Assembly: GCF_001425625.1 (NCBI RefSeq)
Contig: NZ_LMCP01000021.1
Coordinates: forward strand, 1 to 59,483
Direction of reading: 5' to 3'
Length of the DNA stretch: 59,483 nt
Origin: Mesorhizobium sp. Root102
GTDB lineage: Bacteria; Pseudomonadota; Alphaproteobacteria; Rhizobiales; Rhizobiaceae
Part shown: in pieces, positions 42,924-52,601 of the stretch
Layout: each line of letters starts with the position of its first letter
Numbering within the stretch: position 1 is the stretch's first letter
Notes under the pieces: generated by a model
Told to the model about the DNA's origin: nothing
Seen by the model: the letters and a program-made list of their open reading frames with translations, nothing else
Database searches by the model: none
Program-made: the position numbers and the translations under genes

Positions 42924-43805
42924 TCAGCTTCGCTGGGCGCGAACCGCCGGGATCAGGCCTTGCGGGCGAACCAGCAGCACGGCGATGACACCCGACAGCA
43001 CGATGGCGTCGCGATAGGGCGCGATCGCACCGGGCAGTGTCGCCTGCAACAGCACCTCGATGATGCCGAGCAGGAAGCCGCCGGCGACCGCACCCGGCAA
43101 GCTGCCCAGCCCGCCGACGACGGCCGCGATGAAGGCCTTCAGCACGGGCGTGAAACCCATCAGCGGATCGACCGAGGCACGCTGCGCCACCCACAGCATG
43201 GCCGCCAGCCCGGCGAGCAGGCCGGAAAGCAGGAAGGCGGTGGCGATGATGCGGCTGGCCGGAATGCCCATCAGGCGCACGACGTCGAAATCTTCCGCCG
43301 CGGCGCGCATCGCCGTACCGGTCACCGAGCGGCGCAGGAAGACTTCGAGCGCAATCAGCGCCAGCGCCGAGACAACGATGGAGATGCTGGGACCAACGCC
43401 GATGGTGAAATCGCCGAAGGAGAAGGCGCCGGTCATCCAGCCGGCCATGGCGACAGCCTGCGGCCGCGCCGAAATGCCGTTCTGGAAGACGACCTTCAAC
43501 AGGCTGGAAACGGCGAAGCTGGTTAGCAACAGACTGGTGACGCTGGCGCCGCGCATCGGCCGGAAGGCGATGCGCTCCATGGCGACAGCGGCGAGCGCGC
43601 CGCAGGAAACGGCGACAAGCACCGCCACCGGGAAGGGAAAGCCGAGCACCAGCGAGGCCAGCAGCGCATAGCCCGACAGCGTCATCAGCTCGCCATGGGC
43701 GAAGTTGATGAGGCCGACGATGGAAAAGACGATGGCCAGCCCGAGCGCCAGCAAGGCATAGACGCCGCCGAGGCTCACTGCATTGATGATCTGCTGCGCG
43801 ATCAT
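42924..43805 (-). CDS. branched-chain-type ABC transporter permease (LivH family)
   Basis: Inner-membrane permease, 293 residues and about eight hydrophobic segments, with the family start (QQIINAVSLGGVYALLALGLAIVFS, in part) and the conserved FAVSSLLKVVFQNG and GGLGSLPGAVAGGFLLGI. It is one half of the channel; the other is the LivM part of the fused gene at 45741. It is 4 bases upstream of the PaiB-like gene and downstream of the LivF gene. Confidence 0.92.
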   Translation of the reverse strand: MIAQQIINAVSLGGVYALLALGLAIVFSIVGLINFAHGELMTLSGYALLASLVLGFPFPVAVLVAVSCGALAAVAMERIAFRPMRGASVTSLLLTSFAVSSLLKVVFQNGISARPQAVAMAGWMTGAFSFGDFTIGVGPSISIVVSALALIALEVFLRRSVTGTAMRAAAEDFDVVRLMGIPASRIIATAFLLSGLLAGLAAMLWVAQRASVDPLMGFTPVLKAFIAAVVGGLGSLPGAVAGGFLLGIIEVLLQATLPGAIAPYRDAIVLSGVIAVLLVRPQGLIPAVRAQRS

Positions 43806-43810
43806 GCTTC

Positions 43811-44515
43811 TTAAGCTCCCAAATAGGCTTGGCGGACGAGGTCCGAGGAGGCGAGTTCTTTCGCCGTGCCCGACAGCACCACCTCGCCATTGGCGAGCAC
43901 GACGGCGCGGTCGGCGATTTCGAGCGCGAGCGCCACATTCTGTTCGACCAGAAGGATGGTCAGGCCCTTGCGGCGCAGTTCGGCGATCAGGTCGAAGACG
44001 GTGTCGATCAGTTGCGGCGCAAGGCCGAGCGAGGGCTCGTCGAGCAGGATCATGCGCGGCTTGCCCATCAGCGCGCGGGCGATGGCCAGCATCTGCTGTT
44101 CGCCGCCCGACAGATTGCCGCCCTTGACACGGTAATAGCGGCGCAGGATCGGGAACAGCTCCAGCATCTCCTCCTCGCGCAGCCGCGCCTCGGCCGCCGG
44201 CTGATGCACCGCGCCGCCGAGACGCAGATTGTCGGCCACCGTCAGGCTGGCGAAGATGCGGCGGCCTTCGGGAACCAGCGCGACGCCTTTGCGGGCGATC
44301 GCCTCCGGCGCCAGCCCGGTGATGTCGACACCATCGAAGATCACCTTGCCGGACGCCGCCGGCACCAGCCCGGCGACGGCGCCGAGCGTCGAGCTCTTGC
44401 CGGCGCCGTTGGCACCGACCAGCGCGATGATCTCGCCGCTGTCGACGGTGAGGTCGACGCGGCGCACCGCCTCGACTTCGCCGTACCGGATTTTCAGGGC
44501 TTCGACGCTCAGCAT
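43811..44515 (-). CDS. branched-chain-type ABC transporter ATPase (LivF family)
   Basis: A 234-residue ATPase: Walker A GANGAGKSSTLGA, signature LSGGEQQMLAIARAL, Walker B MILLDEPSLGLAPQLID, and the LivF-type ending. It works with the ATPase half of the fused gene at 45741. The order here is fused LivMG, binding protein, LivF, LivH. Confidence 0.93.
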   Translation of the reverse strand: MLSVEALKIRYGEVEAVRRVDLTVDSGEIIALVGANGAGKSSTLGAVAGLVPAASGKVIFDGVDITGLAPEAIARKGVALVPEGRRIFASLTVADNLRLGGAVHQPAAEARLREEEMLELFPILRRYYRVKGGNLSGGEQQMLAIARALMGKPRMILLDEPSLGLAPQLIDTVFDLIAELRRKGLTILLVEQNVALALEIADRAVVLANGEVVLSGTAKELASSDLVRQAYLGA

Positions 44516-44519
44516 GACA

Positions 44520-45686
44520 TCACGGCGCGGGAACGTCGGCGGCGTCGGGGATCAGGGTCTGGACATGCTTGCCCTCGCCGCCCTCGTAGCGCATCAGCGC
44601 CACTGGCCGCAGCGGCATGCGGTCGGTACCGGCATAGGTGATCTTGCCGGTGATGCCATCGAAATCCTTCAAGCCGGCGATGGCGTCACGGATCGCCTTG
44701 GGGTCGTCGGAACCGGCCGTCTTGACCGCCTGGTCGAGGATCAGTCCGATCTCGTAGCCATTGACCTCATAGGTCGATTCCGGTGCGTGGCCGGCATATT
44801 TGGTGAAGGCGGCATTGAAGGCTTCGAGCTTGCTGCCCGGCTCGGCATAGCCGGCCGAGGTGTAGACGACGCCATCGACCAATTTGCCGAGCGCCTTGAT
44901 GGTCGGCGTGCCTATGGCATCGGCGCCATAGACCGGGATGGTGACGCCGGCGCCACGCAACTGCTGCATGAAGGCTGGGAAGTCGGGCTCATAGGCCGCC
45001 GTCATGATCAGGTCCGGCTTGTCGGCCAGGCCCTTGATGTTGGTGATCTCGGCAGAAAAATCCGGCTGGCCCATGCTGAAGGTGCCGCGGCCGACAATAG
45101 CGCCGCCCTTTTTCTCGAACACCTTGCCGAAATATTCCGGCAGGTTGGCGGTGTAGGTGGAGTCCGGCGAGGTCAACAGGAACACCTTCTTCTTGCCTTC
45201 GGAAACGGCGAAGTCGGCGACCGCCGTCGCCTGCACATTGTCGGCCGGATAGGTGCCGAACATGACGTCGCCGACCGCGCCGGTCAGCACCGGGGCGGAG
45301 CCGCACAGCGTCAGGGTCGGAATGCCGAGCGGCTGGGTGAGCTGGCCGGCGGAAATCGAGGGATCGGCATCGCAGGGCGTGATCATGATCTTGGCGCCGG
45401 CATCGATCAGCTCCTGCGCGACAGTGGCGGTCTGTGCGGTGTCTGAGCGCGTATCCTTGATCAGCAGCTTGACGGTGTATTTGCCGCCGAGCCCGCCCTT
45501 GGCGTTGAGTTCGTCGAGCGACATGCGTAGGCCGGCAAGTGCCGGCTGGTCGTAAGGGGCAAGGCCGCCGGTCTGCGCGGTCGCGGCACCGATGATGATC
45601 TCCTCGGCACTGGCCGTCGAAATGGCGGCGATGCCGAACACGGCCGCGCACAGGGCGGCGCGATGGAGTCGATAGAGGCTTGGCAT
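44520..45686 (-). CDS. branched-chain-type ABC transporter substrate-binding protein
   Basis: A 388-residue periplasmic binding protein of the LivJ type with a signal peptide (MPSLYRLHRAALCAAVFGIAAISTASA) and the family motif IIIGAATAQTGGLAPYD. AAGGAG precedes its ATG. It sets the transporter's substrate, which the sequence does not reveal; the neighbouring amine and gamma-glutamyl enzymes suggest an amino compound rather than leucine. Confidence 0.92.
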   Translation of the reverse strand: MPSLYRLHRAALCAAVFGIAAISTASAEEIIIGAATAQTGGLAPYDQPALAGLRMSLDELNAKGGLGGKYTVKLLIKDTRSDTAQTATVAQELIDAGAKIMITPCDADPSISAGQLTQPLGIPTLTLCGSAPVLTGAVGDVMFGTYPADNVQATAVADFAVSEGKKKVFLLTSPDSTYTANLPEYFGKVFEKKGGAIVGRGTFSMGQPDFSAEITNIKGLADKPDLIMTAAYEPDFPAFMQQLRGAGVTIPVYGADAIGTPTIKALGKLVDGVVYTSAGYAEPGSKLEAFNAAFTKYAGHAPESTYEVNGYEIGLILDQAVKTAGSDDPKAIRDAIAGLKDFDGITGKITYAGTDRMPLRPVALMRYEGGEGKHVQTLIPDAADVPAP

Positions 45687-45740
45687 GTCGGTTCTCCTTC
45701 TGGATTTCTTATGGTTGGTTGGATTGCTTGTCGTTGCGGT

Positions 45741-47606
45741 CTATGCGGTCTGGTCTGCGGTCGCTTGATCTGCGGTCTTGGCGCGGGCCGTGCGGCTGCC
45801 GAGATAGGCGGCGATCACGGCAGGGTTCTTCTGGACGTCGCCGGGCGTGCCGTCGGCGATGACGCGGCCATGATCGATGACGACGATGCGCTCGCACAAA
45901 TTCATCACCAGCCGCATGTCATGCTCGATCAGCACCACGCCGATGCGGCGCTCGGTGCGAACCGCCGACAGGATGGAAACCAGTTCGGCGGTCTCAACGG
46001 CGTTCATGCCGGCGGCCGGCTCGTCCAGCAGCAGGAAGCGCGGCTTCAACGCCAGGGCGCGCGCCACTTCGAGCCGGCGGCGCTGGCCATAGGCAAGCCT
46101 GGCGGCCGGCTGATCGGCAAATTTCTCCAGCCCCATTCGCGCGAGCTCGCCCATGGCCGCCGCCTCGGCATGGCCAAGATCAGGTTCCACCTGGCGTGCG
46201 GCGACGACGACATTCTCCAGCACGGTCATGTGCGGGAAAACGCGGATGTTCTGGAAGGTGCGGGCAACGCCGGAGCGGGCAAAGCGGAAGGCCGAGGCCT
46301 GCCGCACCGCACCACCCACCGACACGGTGCCGGCACTTGGCTGGACATCGCCGGCCAACATGTTGAGCAGCGTCGTCTTGCCGGCGCCATTGGGGCCGAT
46401 GATGCCGGTGATGCTGTCGGTCTGAAAATTCAGGCTGACGTCATCGACAGCAACAACGCCGGCATAACGGCGCGACAGATGGTCGGCGGTGAGCCGGTCA
46501 CTCTCGACATGCTGCGGAGGTGCCGCCGAAGCCGTCACGGCCTGACGTCCGGACCGGCGCAGGAGGTTCAGTTCACGCTCGCCGAAAAGACCGGTCGGGC
46601 GTCGCCAGATGACCAGGATCATGGCGATGGCCAGCACGCCCTGGGTCAAGCCGAACAGGACAGGCAGATGCAGGCCGAGCACCTCGCCGCCGCCTTCGAA
46701 GCGGCGCACCACTTCGACCAAAACGATGGTGACGATGACGCCGGCGAAGGCGCCGAGCGACGAGGTCATGCCGCCGACGATCAGCATGGCGAGCATGGTG
46801 AAGCCGAGGTCGAAATAGAAATCGCGTGGCGAGAAGGCGCCAAGGAATTGCGCCATCAAGGCACCGGCGGCCATGGCGGCAACGACACCCGCCACCCAGG
46901 CGGCCAGACGCGCCGTGCGCTGGTCGACGCCGACGGCGGCCGCACCACGCTCATCATTGGCGGCGGCGCGGGTGGCAAGGCCGAAAGAGGTTTCGCGGAA
47001 CAGCCTCGCCGCCACCAGCGCCACCGAAGCGACGGCGGCGGCCGTCCACAGCCCGACTTCGCGCGGCACGCCGTAAAAGGGTTGGCTGCCGCGGGTGATC
47101 TCGCGCCCGGCGACCAGCAGCGTGTAAACAATGATCAGCATGGCCAGCGTGGCGATCGAGGCGCTCGATCCGGAAAGCCTGAGCAGCGGCGTGCCGGTCA
47201 ACAGGCCGATGATGACAGCCAGGACCAGGACGACGGCCAGCGCCGCGAAGAAAGAGAGTTGGTGGCCGGCGAGGAACTGCGGCAGGTCGCGCAGTGCGGT
47301 TTTCTGCAACGCGGTCGGCATGGTGAGAATGCCGGTGGCGTAGGCGCCGAGACCGACAAAGGCCGCCTGGCCGAACGAGACGATGCCGCTGTTGCCGGAG
47401 AAGATCTGCAGGCCAAGCACCGCCGTCAGCATGATCGCGGCATAGGTGACCACACGTTGCATGGCGGCGCCGCCGAAGACAAAGGCGGCAAGCGCCACCA
47501 GCAGCAGCACCGCCACCATGCACAAGGCATCGGCCGTGGCGTTGCGAAACGCGGCCGGCATGAAGCCGCGTGACTTGCTCTCGCTCATCGTCACCGACGC
47601 CATCAC
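45741..47606 (-). CDS. fused branched-chain-type ABC permease and ATPase (LivM-LivG)
   Basis: A 621-residue fusion. Residues about 1-350 are a LivM-type permease (VLGLQIFSGNSGIVSFGQAAF, GGMTSSLGAFAGVIVTIVLVE in part). Residues about 375-600 are a LivG-type ATPase (Walker A GPNGAGKTTLLNM, signature LAYGQRRRLEVARAL, Walker B FLLLDEPAAGMNAVE). LivM and LivG are usually separate; fused forms are known in rhizobia. It overlaps the oxidoreductase gene by four bases. Confidence 0.92.
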   Translation of the reverse strand: MMASVTMSESKSRGFMPAAFRNATADALCMVAVLLLVALAAFVFGGAAMQRVVTYAAIMLTAVLGLQIFSGNSGIVSFGQAAFVGLGAYATGILTMPTALQKTALRDLPQFLAGHQLSFFAALAVVLVLAVIIGLLTGTPLLRLSGSSASIATLAMLIIVYTLLVAGREITRGSQPFYGVPREVGLWTAAAVASVALVAARLFRETSFGLATRAAANDERGAAAVGVDQRTARLAAWVAGVVAAMAAGALMAQFLGAFSPRDFYFDLGFTMLAMLIVGGMTSSLGAFAGVIVTIVLVEVVRRFEGGGEVLGLHLPVLFGLTQGVLAIAMILVIWRRPTGLFGERELNLLRRSGRQAVTASAAPPQHVESDRLTADHLSRRYAGVVAVDDVSLNFQTDSITGIIGPNGAGKTTLLNMLAGDVQPSAGTVSVGGAVRQASAFRFARSGVARTFQNIRVFPHMTVLENVVVAARQVEPDLGHAEAAAMGELARMGLEKFADQPAARLAYGQRRRLEVARALALKPRFLLLDEPAAGMNAVETAELVSILSAVRTERRIGVVLIEHDMRLVMNLCERIVVIDHGRVIADGTPGDVQKNPAVIAAYLGSRTARAKTADQATADQTA

Positions 47607-48769
47607 GCGGCCTTGAAGCGGCTGGGCGAAAACGGCGCCAGGATCGGCTGCGCGCCCTCGGTGACCAGCCTGGCGACGGCCTCGCCGACGGCCGGACCGG
47701 TCTTGAAACCGTGGCCGGAGGACCCCGCCGAAACGACCAGCCCTTCGACATCAGGCATGGCCCCGATGACAGGCAGGTCGTCGGGGCTCATGTCATAGAG
47801 CCCGGCATAGCCGGGCCGGATGCCGAGTTCGGCCATGGCCGGCACACGGGTGGCGAAGGTCTCCAGGATCTCGACCGATTCCGATTCCTCGACACCTTCC
47901 ATATAGTTGTCGGGATTTTCGACAAAGCGGGGACGGCCGGCGTGTTCGTGGCGCAGGCCGGTGCCGCCGCCGGCCCAGGTGCCGGCCAGGATAACGCCGT
48001 CATTGTCGGGCCGCGCATAGTTGCAGGAGATGTCGTCGCACCAGGCGAATGGCATGACCTTGCGAGCCCTGCCGGCTGCGTCGAGAACGGCCATCGGATG
48101 GCGCTCGACATGCAGCGGCAGATCAAGGCCGACCGTCGCCAGCAGCCGGCGCGTCCATGGCCCGGCGGCCAGAACGACGGTGTCGGCCTCCAGCGCCGTT
48201 CCATCGGTCAATGTGACGCCGGTGATCCGATCGCCCTGCCGCTGAAGGCTTTCGACAAGGGTGTTCTGCATGATCCTCGCACCGTTGGCGCGGGCGGCAC
48301 GAGCGATGGCGTTGGTGGCGCCGAAGGCATCGGCATAACCAAATTCCGGCTCCCACAATGCCAGCGCTACATTGTCCAGGGCAAAGCCGGGCGCGGCGTC
48401 GGCAAAGGCTTGTGGAGACAATGTCTCGATGCGCGCGCCCTGGCCGCGAATGCGTTTGGCTGCCGCCGTCCAGCTTGCCTTGTTGTCGTTGCCGCAGACC
48501 CACATCATGCCGACCTCGGTGACAAAGGAACCTTCGCCCGCGATTTCCGGCAACGACACGAGGATCTCGCGGCCACGGATGGAAAGCTGCGACAGCTCCG
48601 GCATCAGGTAGAAGGCGTGCAGCAGCGCCGACGATTTGCCCGACGGGCCGCCGGCCGGGTGGGTCTGCTCGACCAGCGTGACCTTCACACCGGCCTTGGC
48701 CAGATGATAGGCGGCGCTCGATCCGACAATACCCGCACCGACGACGATGACGTCGCTTCCGTTTCGCAT
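47603..48769 (-). CDS. FAD-dependent amine/amino-acid oxidoreductase (DAO/PuuB-like)
   Basis: A 388-residue flavoprotein of the D-amino-acid oxidase / glycine oxidase superfamily: N-terminal FAD fold VIVVGAGIVGSSAAYHLAK, a C-terminal motif PDDLPVIGAMPDVEGLVVSAGSSGHGF. It likely oxidises an amine or N-substituted amino acid imported by the neighbouring transporter. It is the first gene of the transporter operon, divergent from the RpiR gene. Confidence 0.9.
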   Translation of the reverse strand: MRNGSDVIVVGAGIVGSSAAYHLAKAGVKVTLVEQTHPAGGPSGKSSALLHAFYLMPELSQLSIRGREILVSLPEIAGEGSFVTEVGMMWVCGNDNKASWTAAAKRIRGQGARIETLSPQAFADAAPGFALDNVALALWEPEFGYADAFGATNAIARAARANGARIMQNTLVESLQRQGDRITGVTLTDGTALEADTVVLAAGPWTRRLLATVGLDLPLHVERHPMAVLDAAGRARKVMPFAWCDDISCNYARPDNDGVILAGTWAGGGTGLRHEHAGRPRFVENPDNYMEGVEESESVEILETFATRVPAMAELGIRPGYAGLYDMSPDDLPVIGAMPDVEGLVVSAGSSGHGFKTGPAVGEAVARLVTEGAQPILAPFSPSRFKAA

Positions 48770-48847
48770 GGCTGTTCCCCACAGTCTCTTGGCCGCTTTC
48801 CGACAAGGTAGGGCCAGCGATCACACGATGTCAATATCTCTTCACTG

Positions 48848-48875
48848 TTGACCAATATTTAAATCTCTGTAATAA
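48848..48875 (+). promoter_or_regulatory. candidate promoter and ATTTAAAT palindrome in the divergent gap
   Basis: TTGACC at 48848-48853, a 16-base spacer and TAATAA at 48870-48875 form a sigma-70-like promoter for the RpiR operon, 39 bases before the start codon. An ATTTAAAT palindrome (48857-48864) lies within it. The region is AT-rich compared with its surroundings. A site for RpiR here is likely but unproven. Confidence 0.45.
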
Positions 48876-48914
48876 ACTCGACAAAACAAGAGAACACGGA
48901 TTTCGGGGAGGCCC

Positions 48915-49853
48915 ATGGCGATACGCGATGTTCTGATGCGCGGGGATCTCACGCTGACGCCGTCGGAGGAGAAGATCGTCCGGCTGCTGTTGACGGACTA
49001 TCCGACCTCCGGCCTTGGCACCGCTTCGTCGCTGGCGCGGCGCGCCGGCGTCAGCGATCCGACCGTGGTGCGGCTGGTGATGAAGCTCGGCTATGAGGGG
49101 TTTCCGGATTTCCAGGCAAAGCTTCTGGCCGAGGTCGAGGCAAGACTGCATTCGCCGCTGCTGATGATGGAGGCCAAGCGGCAGAGCGGTTCGAACGACA
49201 GTGCCGTGCTGGCCTATCTCGATAGCGTTACCACGGCCTTGCAGAAAGCCACCGCCGCGACCCCGGTCCAGACATACGAGCGGGCGGCCCGTCTGCTGAT
49301 GGAGGCCAAGGGCGAGGTCGTGCTGGTTGGCGGCCGGTTCAGCCGCCACATAGCCGGCATGCTTGCCGGCTATCTCGTGCAGTTTCGTCCCAAGGTTCGC
49401 GATCTCGGTGTGCTCTCGCCACAGACTTTCGACACACTGGCCGACCTCGACCGGCGCGACGTGCTCGTCGTCTTCGACTACCGCCGCTACCAGCTCGATG
49501 TGATGGCCTATGCAAAACAGGCGGCGGCGCTCGATGTGCGCATTGTCCTGTTCACTGACCAGTGGCTGTCGCCGATCGCCGATCTCGCCGAAGTCACGAT
49601 CGTCAGCCCGCTCGAAGTGGCCTCGCCCTACGATACGCTGGCGCCGGCGATCGCCCAGATGGAAGCCCTCACCGCTCATATTGTTTCGACGCTGGACGAC
49701 GACGCTCGTGCTCGCATCGAGCGGCTTGAGAAGGTGCGGCATGCCAATGCCGTAACGCTCGACAGCAACCCGCAAGAGAACGGCGCGGGTCATACACCCG
49801 GACCACGCAAGACACCGGGACCCAAATCAGCAAAGCAGGACGACAAAGCATGA
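48915..49853 (+). CDS. MurR/RpiR-family transcriptional regulator
   Basis: A 312-residue regulator. N-terminal HTH (LTPSEEKIVRLLLTDYP, AGVSDPTVVRLVMKLGYEG) and a C-terminal SIS-like domain (VVLVGGRFSRHIAGMLAGYL, LVVFDYRRYQLDV, VRIVLFTDQWLSPIADLA). RpiR proteins commonly sense sugar phosphates, but several in rhizobia control amino-compound genes. First gene of the operon down to 53914 and divergent from the transporter operon, so it probably regulates both. The tail is rich in Pro, Gly and Lys. Confidence 0.9.
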   Translation: MAIRDVLMRGDLTLTPSEEKIVRLLLTDYPTSGLGTASSLARRAGVSDPTVVRLVMKLGYEGFPDFQAKLLAEVEARLHSPLLMMEAKRQSGSNDSAVLAYLDSVTTALQKATAATPVQTYERAARLLMEAKGEVVLVGGRFSRHIAGMLAGYLVQFRPKVRDLGVLSPQTFDTLADLDRRDVLVVFDYRRYQLDVMAYAKQAAALDVRIVLFTDQWLSPIADLAEVTIVSPLEVASPYDTLAPAIAQMEALTAHIVSTLDDDARARIERLEKVRHANAVTLDSNPQENGAGHTPGPRKTPGPKSAKQDDKA

Positions 49854-50497
49854 CCCAGGCCCTACCCAGACGAAACGAAGCCTTCCGTGCCGGCGAAACG
49901 GCGCTGCTGCTCGTCGATATGCAGCGCATCTGGCTGGAGCCGGGCGCCGATCCGTCGCATCCGGAGCGTGGGCCGGATCACTATTTCTACCGGCAGACAT
50001 CGTCGCAGACGATCCCCAACCAGGAGCGCCTGCTGGCGGCCGCGCGGGCCAACGGCGTCGAGGTTCTGCACACCATCATCCAGAGCCTGACCGAAGACGG
50101 CCGCGACCGCTCGCTCGACCACAAGCTGACACCGATCCATGTCGCGCCCAGCCTCGCCGAGGGCCTGCCGGTGGCGTCGCTGGCGCCGGTCGGCGACGAG
50201 ATCATGCTGCCGAAGACGTCGTCGGGCATCTTCAACTCGACCAATGTCGACTATCTCCTGAAGAACCTTGGCATTCGCTATCTCGTCGTCGTCGGCGTGC
50301 TGACCGATCAATGCGTCGACATGACGGTGCGCGACGGCGCCGACCGCGGCTACCTCGTCACCTGTGTATCGGACGCCTGCGCCACCATCACGCAGGAACG
50401 CCACGACATGGCGCTCAAGGCCTTTGGCGGATATTGCTGGGTCACCGACACCGACACCGTCGTCGACCGCTTCAACGCTTTGGGAAAAACGGCATGA
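49850..50497 (+). CDS. isochorismatase-family cysteine hydrolase
   Basis: A 215-residue hydrolase with the triad pattern of the family: Asp in ALLLVDMQRIW, Lys in the LPKTSSGIFN region and Cys in GVLTDQCVDMTVRDGADRGY. Members cleave amides, ureas or enol ethers. It overlaps the RpiR gene (ATGA) and the next gene, so it is part of the same operon. Here it may cleave an amide or gamma-glutamyl bond. Confidence 0.9.
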   Translation: MTQALPRRNEAFRAGETALLLVDMQRIWLEPGADPSHPERGPDHYFYRQTSSQTIPNQERLLAAARANGVEVLHTIIQSLTEDGRDRSLDHKLTPIHVAPSLAEGLPVASLAPVGDEIMLPKTSSGIFNSTNVDYLLKNLGIRYLVVVGVLTDQCVDMTVRDGADRGYLVTCVSDACATITQERHDMALKAFGGYCWVTDTDTVVDRFNALGKTA

Positions 50498-51816
50498 CAT
50501 CGAGTGTCGAGCCTCTGGTTGCCGTCGTCACCACGGATCTCTCCGCCGTTACGCGGGGCCGCTTCGTTGCCGAAAGCAAGCTGCAGAAAACCGCCGCGAC
50601 CGGCGTCGGCTGGCTCCAGGCCAATCTGTCGCTGACGCCGTTCAACTCCATCGTCGATCCCAACCCCTGGGGCTCGTCGGGCGACCTGCGGCTGATCCCC
50701 GATCTCAAGGCGCGTTTTCGCACGACACGCACCGGATCGGCGACGCCGTTCGACATGGTCGCCGGCGACATCGTCGACCTCGATGGCAGCCCGTGGCTCG
50801 GATGCACGCGCACGATGCTGAAAAATGCGCTGGTCGAGCTGAAGGACGCGACCGGCCTGTCGGTCATCGCCGCCTTCGAGCATGAATTCCATGTCGCCGA
50901 CGGCGGCTTCGCACCGGCACATTCGATGTCTTTCGCCGCACTGCGCCGCGCCGACCCGTTTGCGCCCAATCTGATGGCAGCGCTGGAGGAGGCAGGCGTC
51001 GCGCCCGAAGTGGTCATCGCCGAATTCGGCGACGAGCAGTTCGAGGTGACGCACGAGCCGGCGGACGCGCTGACGGCAGCCGACCGCGCCGTCGCCATCC
51101 GTGAAATCACGCGCGAATTGGCGCGCAATGCCGGCTGGCGTGCGAGCTTCGCGCCCAAGACTGCGCCCAATGCCGTCGGCAACGGCGTCCACATCCATTT
51201 CAGCTTCGTTGACGAGGCCGGCAAGCCGGTGACTTACGATCCGGCGCAACCCGGCGGCCTTTCCGCCAAGGCCGGCGCCTTCTGCGCCGGCGTGTTGCGT
51301 CATCTGCCTGGTATCACCGCCATGACGGCGTCGAGCGTGTCGTCTTACTACCGGCTGAAGCCGCACAGCTGGAGCTCGTCCTACACCTGGCTTGCCGACC
51401 GAGACCGCGAGGCGTCGTTGCGCATCTGCCCGACGGTGACGATAGGCGGACGCGATCCGGCGCGGCAATACAACATCGAATACCGGGCCGCCGACGCCAC
51501 CGGCAATCCCTATCTGTCGCTGGCGGCGGTCGTCCGCGCCGGACTGGAAGGGCTGAAGGCGGAGCTGCCGTCGCCGCCGCTGGTCACCGGCGACCCGACA
51601 CTGATGAGCGAGGCGGAGCGGGCAAAGCTCGGTCTCGTGCGCCTGCCCGAAACCCTGCCGGCAGCGCTGGACGCGCTTGTGGCCGACAGCACTGTGACGG
51701 GGTGGTTCGCGCCTGTCTTCATCGAAACCTTCGTTGGCCTCAAGCGACACGAGGCAGAGCGCCTTGCCGGTCTCGATCCGGCTTCCATCTGCGATCTTTA
51801 CCGGACGCTCTATTGA
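50494..51816 (+). CDS. glutamine-synthetase family ligase (PuuA-like gamma-glutamyl ligase)
   Basis: A 440-residue member of the type I glutamine synthetase superfamily. Features: EHEFHVADGG and the metal/ATP motif NGVHIHFSF, KTAPNAVGNG, and the C-terminal YNIEYRAADATGNPYLSLAA. Sequence and context fit PuuA or GlnA3-like enzymes, which join glutamate to an amine using ATP. The neighbouring oxidase, amidohydrolase and aminotransferase agree. Start at 50494 by ATGA overlap with the hydrolase gene. Confidence 0.87.
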   Translation: MTSSVEPLVAVVTTDLSAVTRGRFVAESKLQKTAATGVGWLQANLSLTPFNSIVDPNPWGSSGDLRLIPDLKARFRTTRTGSATPFDMVAGDIVDLDGSPWLGCTRTMLKNALVELKDATGLSVIAAFEHEFHVADGGFAPAHSMSFAALRRADPFAPNLMAALEEAGVAPEVVIAEFGDEQFEVTHEPADALTAADRAVAIREITRELARNAGWRASFAPKTAPNAVGNGVHIHFSFVDEAGKPVTYDPAQPGGLSAKAGAFCAGVLRHLPGITAMTASSVSSYYRLKPHSWSSSYTWLADRDREASLRICPTVTIGGRDPARQYNIEYRAADATGNPYLSLAAVVRAGLEGLKAELPSPPLVTGDPTLMSEAERAKLGLVRLPETLPAALDALVADSTVTGWFAPVFIETFVGLKRHEAERLAGLDPASICDLYRTLY

Positions 51817-52601
51817 TGACTGCACAGACTGAAAAAGAACTACCCGCTCAAAGAGATTGGCCCGACGCCGTCGAGGTTCTCAACGAGCAAGGCCATTCCG
51901 ATATCGTGCTGTTGTGCGAGCATGCGTCCAACCACATGCCGGCCGAGTATCGGCAGCTCGGCCTCGATGCCAGCCATCTGCAGCGCCATATCGCCTGGGA
52001 TATCGGCGCCGCCGAGGTGACCCGCCTGCTGTCGTCGAAGCTCGATGCTCCGGCCTTCCTCAGCGGTTATTCGCGGCTGTTGATCGACCTCAACCGGCCG
52101 CTTCATACCCAAGGCAGCATTCCGGTTCTGTCGGAAGACACCGACATTCCCGGCAATGTCGGCATCGATGCGACGGAGCGAAACCGGCGTGCCGAGATCA
52201 TGTTTTCGCCGTTTCATGACCGGGTGGCCGCGTATCTCGACCGCCGGGCGCAAGCAGGCCGGCAGACGCGGATCGTGACGATCCATTCCTTCACGCCGGT
52301 CTTCCTCGGTGTCAGCAGGCCCTGGCATGCCGGCGTGCTGCATGACCATGCAAGCGATCTCGCCGAAGCGATCCTTTCGGGCCTGCGCACCGACGCGGCG
52401 CTCAATGTCGCGGCCAACGTGCCCTATGTGATCAGCCGCGACGCCGACTACGCCGTGCCTATCCATGGCGACGATCGCGGTATCCCCGCTGTCCTCATCG
52501 AGATCCGACAGGATCTGCTGTCGACACGGTCCGGCATCGAGGAATGGGCGGACCGGCTGACGGCGGCACTGCCGGCACTCGAGACGGAAACCGTGTCATG
52601 A
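51816..52601 (+). CDS. N-formylglutamate amidohydrolase family protein
   Basis: A 261-residue zinc hydrolase (FGase family): VLLCEHASNHMP (about residues 33-44), HSFTPVFLGVSRPW and GDDRGIPAVLIEIRQDLL. True FGases free glutamate from N-formylglutamate in histidine breakdown. Here no histidine genes are near, so it may hydrolyse a gamma-glutamyl amide instead. The ATG at 51816 shares its A with the ligase stop. Confidence 0.88.
   Translation: MTAQTEKELPAQRDWPDAVEVLNEQGHSDIVLLCEHASNHMPAEYRQLGLDASHLQRHIAWDIGAAEVTRLLSSKLDAPAFLSGYSRLLIDLNRPLHTQGSIPVLSEDTDIPGNVGIDATERNRRAEIMFSPFHDRVAAYLDRRAQAGRQTRIVTIHSFTPVFLGVSRPWHAGVLHDHASDLAEAILSGLRTDAALNVAANVPYVISRDADYAVPIHGDDRGIPAVLIEIRQDLLSTRSGIEEWADRLTAALPALETETVS

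Noticed and set aside
45663..47573. 636-codon plus-strand frame opposite the LivMG gene
   Set aside because: Antisense shadow of a well-supported gene, low-complexity His/Gln/Gly composition, no family match.
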